The notes under the pieces: generated by a model
Database searches by the model: none
Seen by the model: the letters and a program-made list of their open reading frames with translations, nothing else
Told to the model about the DNA's origin: nothing
Source: Costus lasius
Lineage: Eukaryota > Streptophyta > Magnoliopsida > Zingiberales > Costaceae
DNA: 64,000 nt
Direction of reading: 5' to 3'
Assembly: GCA_027563935.2 (NCBI GenBank)
Contig: CM050449.1
Span: 57,677,949-57,741,948, forward strand
Position numbers and translations under genes: made by a program
Part shown: piece by piece, positions 33,757 through 44,100 of the stretch
Layout: every line of letters begins with the position of its first letter
Position numbering within the stretch: the stretch's first letter is position 1

Positions 33757-35936
33757 TTTCTCCCCGGGTGGAAAAAATTCTTCTCCGAAGAATTGTGCTC
33801 GCACGGGTGGAAATGTCTAGAGGTGGCCCATGTAAAATGTTCCTTGGTTAACCAAACTTCTTCACCATTGGAGTGGGTGAACAAGCCTTGGTTCACAAGG
33901 TTGGCCATAGGCTCATGCACAAAAAACATGTCTAAAAATTGGATGGGATACTCCACATTATAAGGTGTAGGGTTCCCGTACAGAAGTGGAATAGTAAAAA
34001 ATGAGTAAACATATGAAGCATGCATATGAAGGTAAGAGCAAGAGTAAGCATTACAACCATAGAGACTTTGTTCTTCTATTCCTTGTTTTCTATCAAGTAC
34101 TCCTACAATGAATTCCCTTTCTCGGCCATGATGATTAGTATGCTTGCGGTAAGGGATTTGAGTGTCTAAGTATGCAGGAATAACAAAGTCTATGTGCTCA
34201 ATAAAATTCAAAGTAATGTTATCTTTTGCATGCTCAAGTTTGGTTGGCCCTAAGGGTGGTTTGAGGGTATGGGTAAAGGGACCTAAGAGACAAGATTCTA
34301 TGATCATTGGGTCATGGGGAAGAACTTCTAAGTCTAGAGGAGGTCCTAAGGGGTGTGGATTAGGATCTAAGTCTTCCTTAATGGTGGGGGATCCTAACTC
34401 ATGTGGTTTGAGATCTAAGGATGAAGGATCCTCTATGTATAAGGGTTGGGTTTCTAGTGGGTCTAGGCCTAAGTTGGATGGTTCAGTGCTAGAGGCCTTA
34501 AAAGTGTTCAAAGGAGGGTTTAGGCATGTTGTTTGGTCTACCTTAGTCTTAAGGTGTTCTCTGGGTATAGACAAATCATCCATGGTGATTGGTCCAAACT
34601 TAGGTTGAGTTAAGCCTAAAATGTGATGGTCCTTCATTTGAAGGTGTTGGTTCTCTAAGGTGTCTAAAGGTTCATCTAAACTTTCATTAGAGTCAAGTGG
34701 CATGGAACTTAAGGGTTCACTGCCTATGGAAGGGTCTTCTAGAGTTTGCCCTATGTCATGAAGGGTAGGCTCACATGGTTCAAGTGTTTGATCTAGACAT
34801 GGGAGCTCCTTAGGTTGAGGTAAACTAATCTTGTTGGTCACTAAGGGTAGGGTAGTTTCCACTAAGTCTAGTCTCATATCATTGGGTTCATATTCTTCCT
34901 TAGGTGGTGCAAGTTTACCTAGATCAAAGGTGCCTACGGGTGGGAGACATTTAGTTTGATCTAAGGTTGGCTCTATGTTTGGTCCTAAGGTTTGACTAGT
35001 GGAATCCCCTAAGAGTTGGTTGCACTCCATGAGTTCAAGAGGAAGTGTGGTCATCCTAGGGTCAAGTGAGGTAGTAGGTTGACTACTTGGTTCATGAGTG
35101 TTTGGTTCTGGACCATGACAAGGTTTATGGCCAACTATAGGAACTAGGTCTACCTTGGGATCACTAGGTGGCTTGGGAAGACCTATGACTTTAGGTTCAA
35201 GTTGGTTCCTAGGCATATCATCTAAGGTAATAGTTCCAAATTGAAGTTGAGGCATGTCTAGAGGGGTCTCTAAAGGTGACTTAGGGCTAGTTTGACTATC
35301 AGACAAGTCAACTAATGGGGCCCTAGTATTGGATCTAGACTCATCTAGGGGTATGTTTGGAATTGTTGGAGGTAGCTCAGGCTCTAAGGTTGGGCTTGTC
35401 TCTAAGAGGGTTGGAGGGTTGGCTACCTTATGAGTTCTAGGTGGAGACCTTTTGATCTTAATCTTAGGGTCATGACACCTTAAGATATAGGAGTCATCTT
35501 GTCTTTGGTGGTACCCTCTAACATCATCTAACCAAGGTTCTCCTAGGTGGACATGATATGTACCTTCTAGGGGTAAGACATCACACCAAGCTTCTAGTAG
35601 GATACCAAACCCAATAGGCACAAGGCACATATGTTTAACTAAGGTTTTGGTTCCATTATCTCTAGTAATAGTGTAAGGGTATAGTTTAAGCTTAGTGACA
35701 AAGCCAAATCTTTCAATGGCACTAGGGGTTATGAAGTTGAACCCTATGGTTTTATCTATGGCAACCTTACACATCTTACCTCCTATTTTGGTGTAGGTGT
35801 GGAAAAAATCATTCCTAAGGTTGACCCTATAGGTTGGAAGCGTCTCTAAGCATAGTTTGTGGGATTTGTCTATCTCTTCAAACATTTTGATAGCGTCATT
35901 ATGTTTATTGTGATTTATGCCATAGCTAGTAGTCAT
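33699..35936 (-). CDS. Element D protein: retropepsin-like region plus long proline-rich part (745 aa)
   Basis: This is the only protein of element D. Residues 45-165 look like a Gypsy-type aspartic protease domain: 'KVAIDKTIGFNFITPSAIERFG' (read in two parts) aligns with the usual flap-to-core start, WCDVLPLEG (117-125) and LGEPW (131-135) with the conserved WCDVLPM and LLGRPW, and 'DSYILRCHDPKIKIKRSPP' with the domain end. The catalytic D-S/T-G is replaced by DKT at 61-63, so protease activity is doubtful. Residues 165-560 are rich in Pro, Leu, Ser and Thr with LEP/LDP/PLD repeats. The last 140 residues (Cys-, His- and Tyr-rich) I do not recognise. The frame is uninterrupted, starts about 170 bases after the primer site and ends 58 bases inside the 3' LTR. 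The exact start is uncertain. A plus-strand frame at 34162-34608 is its shadow. Confidence 0.75.
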   Translation of the reverse strand: MTTSYGINHNKHNDAIKMFEEIDKSHKLCLETLPTYRVNLRNDFFHTYTKIGGKMCKVAIDKTIGFNFITPSAIERFGFVTKLKLYPYTITRDNGTKTLVKHMCLVPIGFGILLEAWCDVLPLEGTYHVHLGEPWLDDVRGYHQRQDDSYILRCHDPKIKIKRSPPRTHKVANPPTLLETSPTLEPELPPTIPNIPLDESRSNTRAPLVDLSDSQTSPKSPLETPLDMPQLQFGTITLDDMPRNQLEPKVIGLPKPPSDPKVDLVPIVGHKPCHGPEPNTHEPSSQPTTSLDPRMTTLPLELMECNQLLGDSTSQTLGPNIEPTLDQTKCLPPVGTFDLGKLAPPKEEYEPNDMRLDLVETTLPLVTNKISLPQPKELPCLDQTLEPCEPTLHDIGQTLEDPSIGSEPLSSMPLDSNESLDEPLDTLENQHLQMKDHHILGLTQPKFGPITMDDLSIPREHLKTKVDQTTCLNPPLNTFKASSTEPSNLGLDPLETQPLYIEDPSSLDLKPHELGSPTIKEDLDPNPHPLGPPLDLEVLPHDPMIIESCLLGPFTHTLKPPLGPTKLEHAKDNITLNFIEHIDFVIPAYLDTQIPYRKHTNHHGREREFIVGVLDRKQGIEEQSLYGCNAYSCSYLHMHASYVYSFFTIPLLYGNPTPYNVEYPIQFLDMFFVHEPMANLVNQGLFTHSNGEEVWLTKEHFTWATSRHFHPCEHNSSEKNFFHPGRNDGGRGHDPRKYKWSLRLP
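33757..33772 (-). promoter_or_regulatory. Polypurine tract of element D
   Basis: On the minus strand CGGGGAGAAA abuts the 3' LTR start, a fair polypurine tract in the expected place. Confidence 0.6.
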
Positions 35937-36104
35937 GATGGGTTTACTTTTGAAAAACCAAATAGTTTTGAAAGTAAGGCTCCTAAGAAGTGATATGAGT
36001 ATAATAGTGTGTTATGAAATCAACTTCTTTAAAGCACCTAGGTCCAAGAAATGCCTTAGAATTCGAAAATTAGTTTTGGCTAAAAATCTATTCTAAGGTG
36101 TTTT

Positions 36105-36116
36105 GCTCTGATACCA
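36105..36116 (-). promoter_or_regulatory. Primer-binding site of element D
   Basis: The plus strand GCTCTGATACCA is the reverse of TGGTATCAGAGC (initiator tRNA-Met type), four bases from the 5' LTR that starts at 36121. It fixes the orientation as minus. Confidence 0.93.
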
Positions 36117-36120
36117 AAAC

Positions 36121-38427
36121 TGATGTAGGGGGGGAGCATGCAATTTGGGCTAGCATGAAAACATGAATCTAAGGAAAACAAGCTAGCATGCGAGGTTATC
36201 TAACAGGGCTTTCAAAAATATGTTTTTGGTATTTTAAATAGAAACTGAGTTATGCTTGTATAAAAAAACTACGGTACACTACACATGTGATCTAAGGTTA
36301 AACATGCAACTAACATTAGGCTAACATTAAGCATGCGATTCTAAAGACTAAGCAAACTTATGACTAAACATGCATTTCTAGAACATTAAGACAATATTGT
36401 AAAGAAGCGCTCACCGTGCGATCCTTGAGAATAGAAGGATCGTCCTTCCCGATCTTCAACGGTCCTACTCTGATGGAAGGAATTGCTTCATTACAAACAC
36501 TCCAACACATCAAACCCAAACATGCTTGGGTATAGAATATTAAATGACCTTTACAATGCTAAGATCAAGAGGGGAGGTTAAGCCTCCAAATTCCTCTTGC
36601 TAACAGGTTCAAACAAACTACTTAATCTAATCTAATTAATGATGATGTGTTGCTCAAGTCATGGGTTGAAGGCCTTGTGACTTTCGGCCATGAATGATTC
36701 CTTGGAGGTGTCTCATGTCATGGAGTTCCTTTTGATGCCGAGGGCTTCAACAAACAAAGAAGACATGTTAGATCATATTCAAGATTTAGATAACAAGGAA
36801 TAAGGGTAGAGTGTTTGGTTTGATATTGCAAGGGCTTTGGGATGCGCCAAAGTGGGTGAATGAATCCTTGAGGAAGATGCGCCTTGATGAGGGAGTGGGG
36901 ATGACTTTGCACCAAGTTGATGGAAAGTTGCGCCTCTTAATGATGAGATGAAGGGCTTGCGCATCCTACAACATGCAACAATAACATAAGTGTAGATCAA
37001 GCAAACATAGATTAAAGAGAGAGTTAGAGATGCTTGTTAAAAGTGTTGTTGAAGAGGCCCTTGAGGAGAGGGGGTGCGCCACTTGTTGGGTGAAGAGGTT
37101 GAAGTTGCGTCACTATGTATAGAGAAGAGGTGCGCCACCAAGGTTGAAGAAGATGTTGATGCGTCACAAGAGCTTGAAGAAGGTGGAGAGGATGTAGATG
37201 CGCCACCAAGGTTAAGGGAGATGCTCCTTGAAGATGTTGCGCGGCTAATGGTTGAAGGGGTTGCTCTTGCGCCAAGATGGTAGAGGTGTCTTCGAAGAAA
37301 CGGTTAGCGAAGGGAACCTTGACCCTTGGGGAAGAAGGGGAGATAGGTGACACAAGCACCTCAGATGAGAAGGGGAAAGGGGAGGGCGACACAAGCACCC
37401 AAGGTTGCTAGGCAACTAATCGACAATTCCATTATCAAATCTTGCTAATCAACTTACATGCGATTACAAGTTTTGTAGAGCTTCTCCTTAACGTTACAAA
37501 AGATCAAAATAAGAAAGAATTTATTGTCTTCAAGGCTTTGTCGAGGCAATGGCTCCATTGATTGTGATTTGACTTGAAAACTTCCCTTATTTGTTTGTAG
37601 AGATGGTGTGTTCGAATTTGCTTGTAGACTTGCTTGCATGTTCGGCTAGGTGATAGCTTTCCTTCCTTCTTTGGTTTGGGCGAATTCCTTTGGGGCTGAA
37701 GCTTTCAAATTCGAAATCCTTTCCTTGAGTGTCTTCCCTTGTTTGTAATGGGCGATGCATGGCTTTGAAACTTGCCATTTTTGTTGTGGCTGAATTCCTT
37801 CTTTGTTTGGTGAATTCTCCTTGCTTGGGCGACAAGAGAAGGTGGCAATCCTTCCTTCCTTGGCCATGGACGAATTGCTTTGGTGATCTTCCCTTAATTG
37901 GAGGTGGTATTGCTTCTTGAATTGGCGTGGCTCTTTCCTTCCAAGGTGTGAACACATCTTGATTCCTTGATTTAAGGGATTTGATGGAAAGCTTTTGAAT
38001 GAGCGCATATCCTTTGATGAGTTGAGATTGGAACCGAATTCTTGGATGCCAAGGTGGCTTTATACTTCAATGGAAAGGTGAGTTGAAGTGCTTCAACTCA
38101 AGACTTCACTTTGAACTTTGGCTTTGAAGTGGCTTGCCATATTTGGAGCTAGCTTGTTGTAGTGAGCTTTGAGCTAACTTTGAGCTTATCCACATGACTT
38201 GTAAATGCTTATTACACTACTCCTACTTGGATGCAACATTATGACATGCACTAATTCTAGTATGATGCAACATAATTTCCATAAAAGAAAATACAAAACA
38301 AAGTATAAAACTTACCAAATGTAGCTACATGATGCATGCAATGCAATGGTGTCTTAGGGTACCCATAAACTAGGGTAGCCTTAAGCTCCATTTATATTTT
38401 CTTGGGTCATGGCCTCTACCCCCATCA
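36121..38427 (-). repeat. Element D 5' LTR (right copy)
   Basis: Same length as the left copy, with one base difference seen by eye. It is followed by the duplicated CTTCT (38428-38432). Confidence 0.95.
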
Positions 38428-38640
38428 CTTCTTGTGTGCGATAGCCTTTGGAGGAGATCTCTTTTGCTTTCTTCTTCCAAGACACCATCCAAGAGATGGC
38501 GACGGTATGGATCATTCTCATATCTATCTAAGTTGATCATATGCAATAGAAAGATCTTTGAAAGCCCTTCTTCCGCTTGCAAAATTTTATGCGCCACCCT
38601 AATAGGGTTTTCGCCCCCCTCTCGAAAGGGGTCCTTCAAT

Positions 38641-38652
38641 TGGTATCAGAGC
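38641..38652 (+). promoter_or_regulatory. Primer-binding site of element C
   Basis: TGGTATCAGAGC lies two bases after the end of the 5' LTR, as in B. Confidence 0.95.
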
Positions 38653-40464
38653 CGATTTATCTATGCATATGATTGCTTAATGCTTTATTGTGATCCTTGT
38701 TTGCAAAACATGCTTAGATCTATAGTTTACATGACATGCGAATATGATAACACAAGTTTTATGTTTGCGCATGTTTCAAACTAGGCGCATCTTTGTGATC
38801 TTTGTAGTTGATGTTTTATCAAAAGAATATCACTTGCGCGCCTATCATTAGACTAAGCGCCTACTATAAACCCTTAGACGGGTTAGTAGGGTTGAAATCA
38901 TCCTCTAGGTTAGATCCAACTAGTCTGATCAGACCATCTGACAGCCTAGATGGGTCGACCAGATAGCACCCTTGCGCAAGCAAGAGGTGGCTATAGGTCG
39001 GCTGCATCATAGGTGTGTAGCGATGTCTGGTTGAGACGTCTGTTGAACGCACATGAGTTAGGCCCGGGCTCACACCCGTTTGCCAGACCTCATCGTGGTC
39101 GTTCAGCCCTTGGTACATGCATAGTTGACCACTGGGTTGACTCAAGTCAGTTAGGACTTGGTGCATGCAAGGGCACAGGATCTGACTAGAATGGATGAGT
39201 GGATCCCTATTATTGTACCGTTGTAAGGTTGTGGGGGCATATAAGAAAATTAAAATTGATGCCAATGCGGTTTTCGAAATTTTGTTTTCTTATTGGATCA
39301 CATGCTGATGTTTGATGCCATATTGCCTGTTTATTTAATCTTATGTGGGCTGCCCATGTTAAATGTGTGCTGTGCTGGGGCCTGCGTGCCTGGTATTTTT
39401 GTAAATTAATTTTTATATTGTGATCTGCGAATCACATTGCTTAATTTATAAAAATGTTATTGACCTGCGTGTCAATCTTGTCTAGATAGATTAATATGTA
39501 AATTAATCAGACAAGAGCACAAAGCACACTTGGCAAAGGCGCCTGCAGCAGTGGCTAGACCAGGTGGGAGGTCTAGGGTTCGACCCTACGACCTGGCGCA
39601 TATTCCTGGTGGGCGCACCAGAGCTGCAGATGGCGCTTGGGCCCTGGTTTGGGCCAGATGAGCAGCGAAAGCCCTAATGAAGAAAAGCAAGTGAAGACTT
39701 AAGTTTATTTAAGGTCTTACTTAGGCTATGGGCTTTTACCACATAAGATCCATGCTTTCTTTTATTGTTTAATATTAGAATTGCATGATTAGTTTATCTT
39801 CTGCTATCACCATAGGAATTGCATGATAGTGAAGAAGATAAAAGACCGTTAAAATCCAACGATTAAATATCAAGCTCGTAAGCCTTCTGACGCGAAACCT
39901 CACTGTTCTGATTATCGTTGGAGCCGTGTTGTACCCACTTAGTGGGCACGTCCATCTATCTTCAGACGGTGTGTGATTTCACCTGCGTGTTATAGAGAAG
40001 GGATTTATCGCTTCTCGTTGCTCAGCATAGCACATGGTGGTCCAGGGAGTAGGTCGGGTCAGCTTGGCCATGTAGGCTACATATGTGGCGCATATGGTAG
40101 CACATGGAGGCAGCCATCTACGGGATCAGAGATTGTGTTGTACCAACTCAGTTGGCACAGTCTGCTGGATCGCCCAGATGAAGGGGAATCGCACGGATTG
40201 GCGATTGGCAGGGACTGCCTACCAGAGATTAGTGCTTGTCATCTCTGTGCATCTTATCTCGCCTGAGCGGGACGCGGAGACCAAGTATGAAATCTGGATC
40301 CCATCTCACTAAAAGAGTTCTACTCTTTCGGGCTGTTTTGCTGGATTTTTCAGCCAGATAAAATAGTGAGAAAAAGAATCATTCTTAAGTCCTGATTGAT
40401 TCTTAACATTGATACTGACCTTGCTGTTCTTGCATTGTTGTAGATTCCTGCAGCAACGAACACC
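38653..40464 (+). other. Element C untranslated leader, with tRNA-like motif
   Basis: About 1.8 kb, collinear with B's leader. TGGCTAGACCAGG (39552-39564) resembles an A box and GGTTCGACCCT (39577-39587) a B box; around the latter 'tagggttcgaccctac' forms a short hairpin. Spacing between the boxes (12 bases) is much shorter than in a tRNA gene. No conserved small protein was found. Confidence 0.55.
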
Positions 40465-41154
40465 ATGAGCTTCAATGTGCGATCCCTACTGGAAAGGAAG
40501 AAGTTTGCTGGGCCGAACTTCTCAGACTGGTACGGACACCTTAAGATTGTTCTTAAGGCAGAGAGGAAACTGTATGTCCTCGAGACGGCTGTGCCGCCTC
40601 AACCCGCTGCGAACGCCGCAAGGGCGGTTCGTGAAGCCTACGAAAAGCATGTCAATGATAGCATTGATGTCGCTTGCCTGATGCTAGCGTCTATGACGCC
40701 ACCGCTGCAGCGTCAGCATGAGGATATGTCGGCTATAGAGATTATAGCGAACCTCAAGATGCTGTATGGTGCACAGGCGAGGACGGAATGCTATAATTTG
40801 ACTAAGCTCTTCTTTCAGAGCAAACTGGCTGAAGGAAGCCCAGTGGGAGCTCACGTGCTCAAGATGATTGGGCACAAGGAGGCTCTAGAGAAACTGGGGC
40901 ATACCATCAACCAGGAGCTTGCTGTAGATATTATTCTGCAGTCTCTCCCGCCTTCATTCGACGCGTTCATTATTAACTTTAATATGAACAAAATCGACTG
41001 TACTCCGGCAGAGCTGCTCAATATGCTCTTGACTACTGAGGAAACTCTGAAGGGAAAGCCTTCAACCTCTGTCTTAATGGTTCCTTCCAGGAACAAGAAG
41101 AAGGGGAAGAAGGGCAAGGCCCCGGTCAAGAACTACAGTAAGGTTCTGAAATAG
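40465..41154 (+). CDS. Element C Gag, ended by in-frame amber stop (229 aa)
   Basis: This is capsid-type Gag collinear with residues 1-229 of B's polyprotein (about nine in ten residues the same by eye). It stops at TAG 41152-41154, just after the basic NKKKGKKGKAPVKNY linker and before the zinc knuckle, where B has Gln (CAA). The reading frame is otherwise continuous into Pol. The simplest view is a nonsense mutation; readthrough giving a fixed Gag to Gag-Pol ratio is possible but unproven. Confidence 0.9.
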   Translation: MSFNVRSLLERKKFAGPNFSDWYGHLKIVLKAERKLYVLETAVPPQPAANAARAVREAYEKHVNDSIDVACLMLASMTPPLQRQHEDMSAIEIIANLKMLYGAQARTECYNLTKLFFQSKLAEGSPVGAHVLKMIGHKEALEKLGHTINQELAVDIILQSLPPSFDAFIINFNMNKIDCTPAELLNMLLTTEETLKGKPSTSVLMVPSRNKKKGKKGKAPVKNYSKVLK

Positions 41155-41157
41155 AAG

Positions 41158-44100
41158 GTGAAGCGGTCCAAGGAATACAGGTGTTTCCACTGTGGCCAGC
41201 TGGGTCACTGGAAAAAGGACTGTAAAGCGCTCCAAGGAGATAAGAGGGGAAGCATCGCTTCTGGCTCAGGTATATTCGTGACTGAAGTCATGTTTTCATC
41301 TTCTTCTATTTCATGGGTGTTGGACACTGCATGTGGAGTTCACATTTGTTCAAATGTACAGGAACTCAAGAGAAGAAGGCAGGTGGGACAGCATGAGGTA
41401 GACCTACGCGTTGGAAACGGGGCACGGGTTGCTGCTGTTGCTGTAGGAGACTATTTCATTTCTTTGCCATCTGGACTTGTATTGGAATTAAACAATTGTT
41501 ATTTTGTACCGAGCATCACCAAAAATATTATCTCTATTCCTGCTCTTGTCAGGAAAGGATTTGCCTTTGAATGCAATATTTCAAAGTGTGTTTTATCTTA
41601 TGATAATATTGTTTATGGAACTGGTTCAATTAACAATAGGTTACTCATGTTGGACATGGAAAATTCTATACAAAATATTGATAATAAGAAAGCCAAGTAT
41701 GCTGATGACAGCACCTTGCTATGGCATAGTCGTTTAGGCCATATTAACGAGAAACGCATTAAGCGGTTGCATGAACATGGACTGCTGGGATCATTCTCCT
41801 ATGAGGAGATTGATACATACAAAGCTTGTTTGATGGGTAAAATGACGAAGTCACCTTTTCCTCACAAAGGTCAAAGGGCTTCAGGTTTACTTGACCTTAT
41901 ACACAGTGATGTGTGTGGGCCGTTTAGTAAACATGCCAGAGGTGGCTATCAGTACTTCATTACCTTTACTGATGATTTCAGTAGGTACGGTTATGTCTAT
42001 CTGATGAGACATAAGAGTGAATCTTTTGACAAGTTCAAAGAGTTCAAGAATGAAGTACAAAATCAGCTAGGCCGAAATATCAAGGCACTTCGCTCAGATC
42101 GAGGTGGAGAATACCTAAGTCATGCGTTTACTGACTATCTAAAGGAGTGTGGGATTATCTCACAGCTCACTCCACCAGGAACACCGCAATGGAATGGTGT
42201 GTCCGAGAGGAGAAATAGAACGTTGCTTGATATGGTTCGTTCTATGATGAGTCAGGCTAATCTACCTTACTCCTTTTGGGGATTTGCACTGGAAACAGCT
42301 GCAAAGGTACTAAACCGAGTGCCATCCAAGGCAGTTTCTAAGACTCCATATGAGTTAGGGTATGGGAAACAGCCAAGCTTGACATTTATCAGGATCTGGG
42401 GCTGCGAGGCTTATGTCAAAAAGCTCGCCTCTGGGAAACTGGAGAGCAGATCTGAGAAATGTATCTTTGTCGGTTACCCTAAGGAAACTAAGGGTTATTA
42501 TTTCTACGATCCCAAGGAGAACAAGGTTTTTGTTGCTCGGACGGCTATATTTCTTGAGAAGGAGTTTCTTCTGCAAGAAGCCAGTGGGAGAGAAATAAAG
42601 CTGGATGAGAATCCAGAGGAAGGACAAAGTAGTCAAGCGCAGTTGGATGAGCCTGAGCCGGTGGAACAGGTTATTGAATTACCTGAGGCTCAGATATCAC
42701 GGGAACCGCGAAGATCGGGTAGGATCCGTCGTCAGCCTGAGCGCTATGACGGAGTCTACATCATTGATAATGATGAACCCCTCACTTATGCGGATGCGGT
42801 CAGTGGACCGGAGTCAGCGAGATGGCTTGAAGCTATGCGCGCCGAGATGGACTCCATGTCAGATAACCAAGTCTGGGATTTGGTTGATCCGCCTCCGGGA
42901 GTTATCCCTATAGGCTGTAAATGGATCTTCAAGAAGAAGATTGACATGGATGGTAACGTGGTTACCTATAAAGGCAGGCTAGTTGCGAAAGGTTTCAAAC
43001 AAATCTACGGGATAGATTATGATGAAACTTTCTCTCCTGTAGCCATGTTTAAGTCTATTCGGATTCTTTTCGCGATAGCAGCATATTACGATTATGAGAT
43101 CTGGCAAATGGATGTGAAAACAGCTTTCCTGAATGGAAATCTGGATGAGGATGTGTACATGACACAACCTGAAGGTTTCACTAATCCATCAGATCGTCAT
43201 AAGATATGCAAATTAAAGAAGTCTATTTATGGACTTAAACAAGCATCTAGAAGCTGGAATATTCGTTTTAATGAATCAATCTCTGAGTTTGGTTTCATCA
43301 AGAACGAGGACGACCCGTGTGTATATAAGAGGTTTAGTGGGAGCGTGATTACATTCCTAGTCCTCTACGTCGATGATATCTTGATCATTGGAAACGACAT
43401 TCCTGAAATGCATGCGGTTAAGGCATGGTTAAGGAAATGTTTCCAGATGAAAGATCTAGGAGAAGCAGCCTATGTGTTAGGTGTGAAGATCTACAGGGAT
43501 AGATCTAAGAGGCTTCTCGGGCTGTGCCAGAGTACTTACATCGATAAGGTCCTGGAAAGATTTCATTTAGAGAATTCTAAAAGGGGATATCTTCCAGTCA
43601 GACATGGTCTGAATCTTTCGAAGAGTCAGTGTCCACAAACACAAACTGAGAAAGATGAAATGGACAATACGCCTTATGCTTCGGCTATTGGATCCATTAT
43701 GTATGCGATGTTGTGTACTCGCCCAGACGTCGCTTACGGGTTAAGCGTGACCAGTCGGTTCCAAAGTAATCCAGGTATGGCGCACTGGATTGCAGTCAAG
43801 AACATTTTGAAATATCTTCGGAGGACCAAAGATATGTTCTTGATATATGGTGGTCAGGAAGAACTCAGTATTGAAGGATATACTGACCCTTCGTTCCAGT
43901 CTGACCAGGATGATTTCCGATCGCAATCAGGCTATGTATTTAGCTTGAATGGTGGAGCAGTGGTGTGGAAGAGTTTCAAACAGTCAACTGTTGCTGATTC
44001 CACAATAGAAGCCGAGTATGTTGCAGCCTCGGAAGCATCCAAGGAGGCAGTGTGGATTCATAAGTTCGTGAGAGAACTTGGTGTCGTTCCTTCGAGTGCT

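Larger units (their letters stand above)
31450..38427 (-). mobile_element. Element D: young non-autonomous LTR retrotransposon
   Basis: Two LTRs of exactly 2307 bp (31450-33756 and 36121-38427) flank an internal region of only 2364 bp. Orientation is minus: the primer-binding site is next to the right LTR and the single long frame runs leftward. By eye the LTRs differ at one position (31559 T against 36230 G), so insertion was very recent. There is no Gag zinc knuckle, reverse transcriptase, RNase H or integrase. The five-base duplication fits LTR-retrotransposon integration. The retropepsin-like part of its protein suggests descent from Ty3/Gypsy. A related solo LTR lies at 57825-59490. Confidence 0.93.
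29954..38638 (+). repeat. Element C 5' LTR (split by element D)
   Basis: The LTR proper is 29954-31449 plus 38433-38638; element D and its duplicated CTTCT occupy the middle. It ends 'ggggtccttca' just before the primer-binding site. Confidence 0.95.

Noticed and set aside
34162..34608. 148-residue plus-strand frame
   Set aside because: It is antisense to the long element D frame and its composition mirrors that frame.
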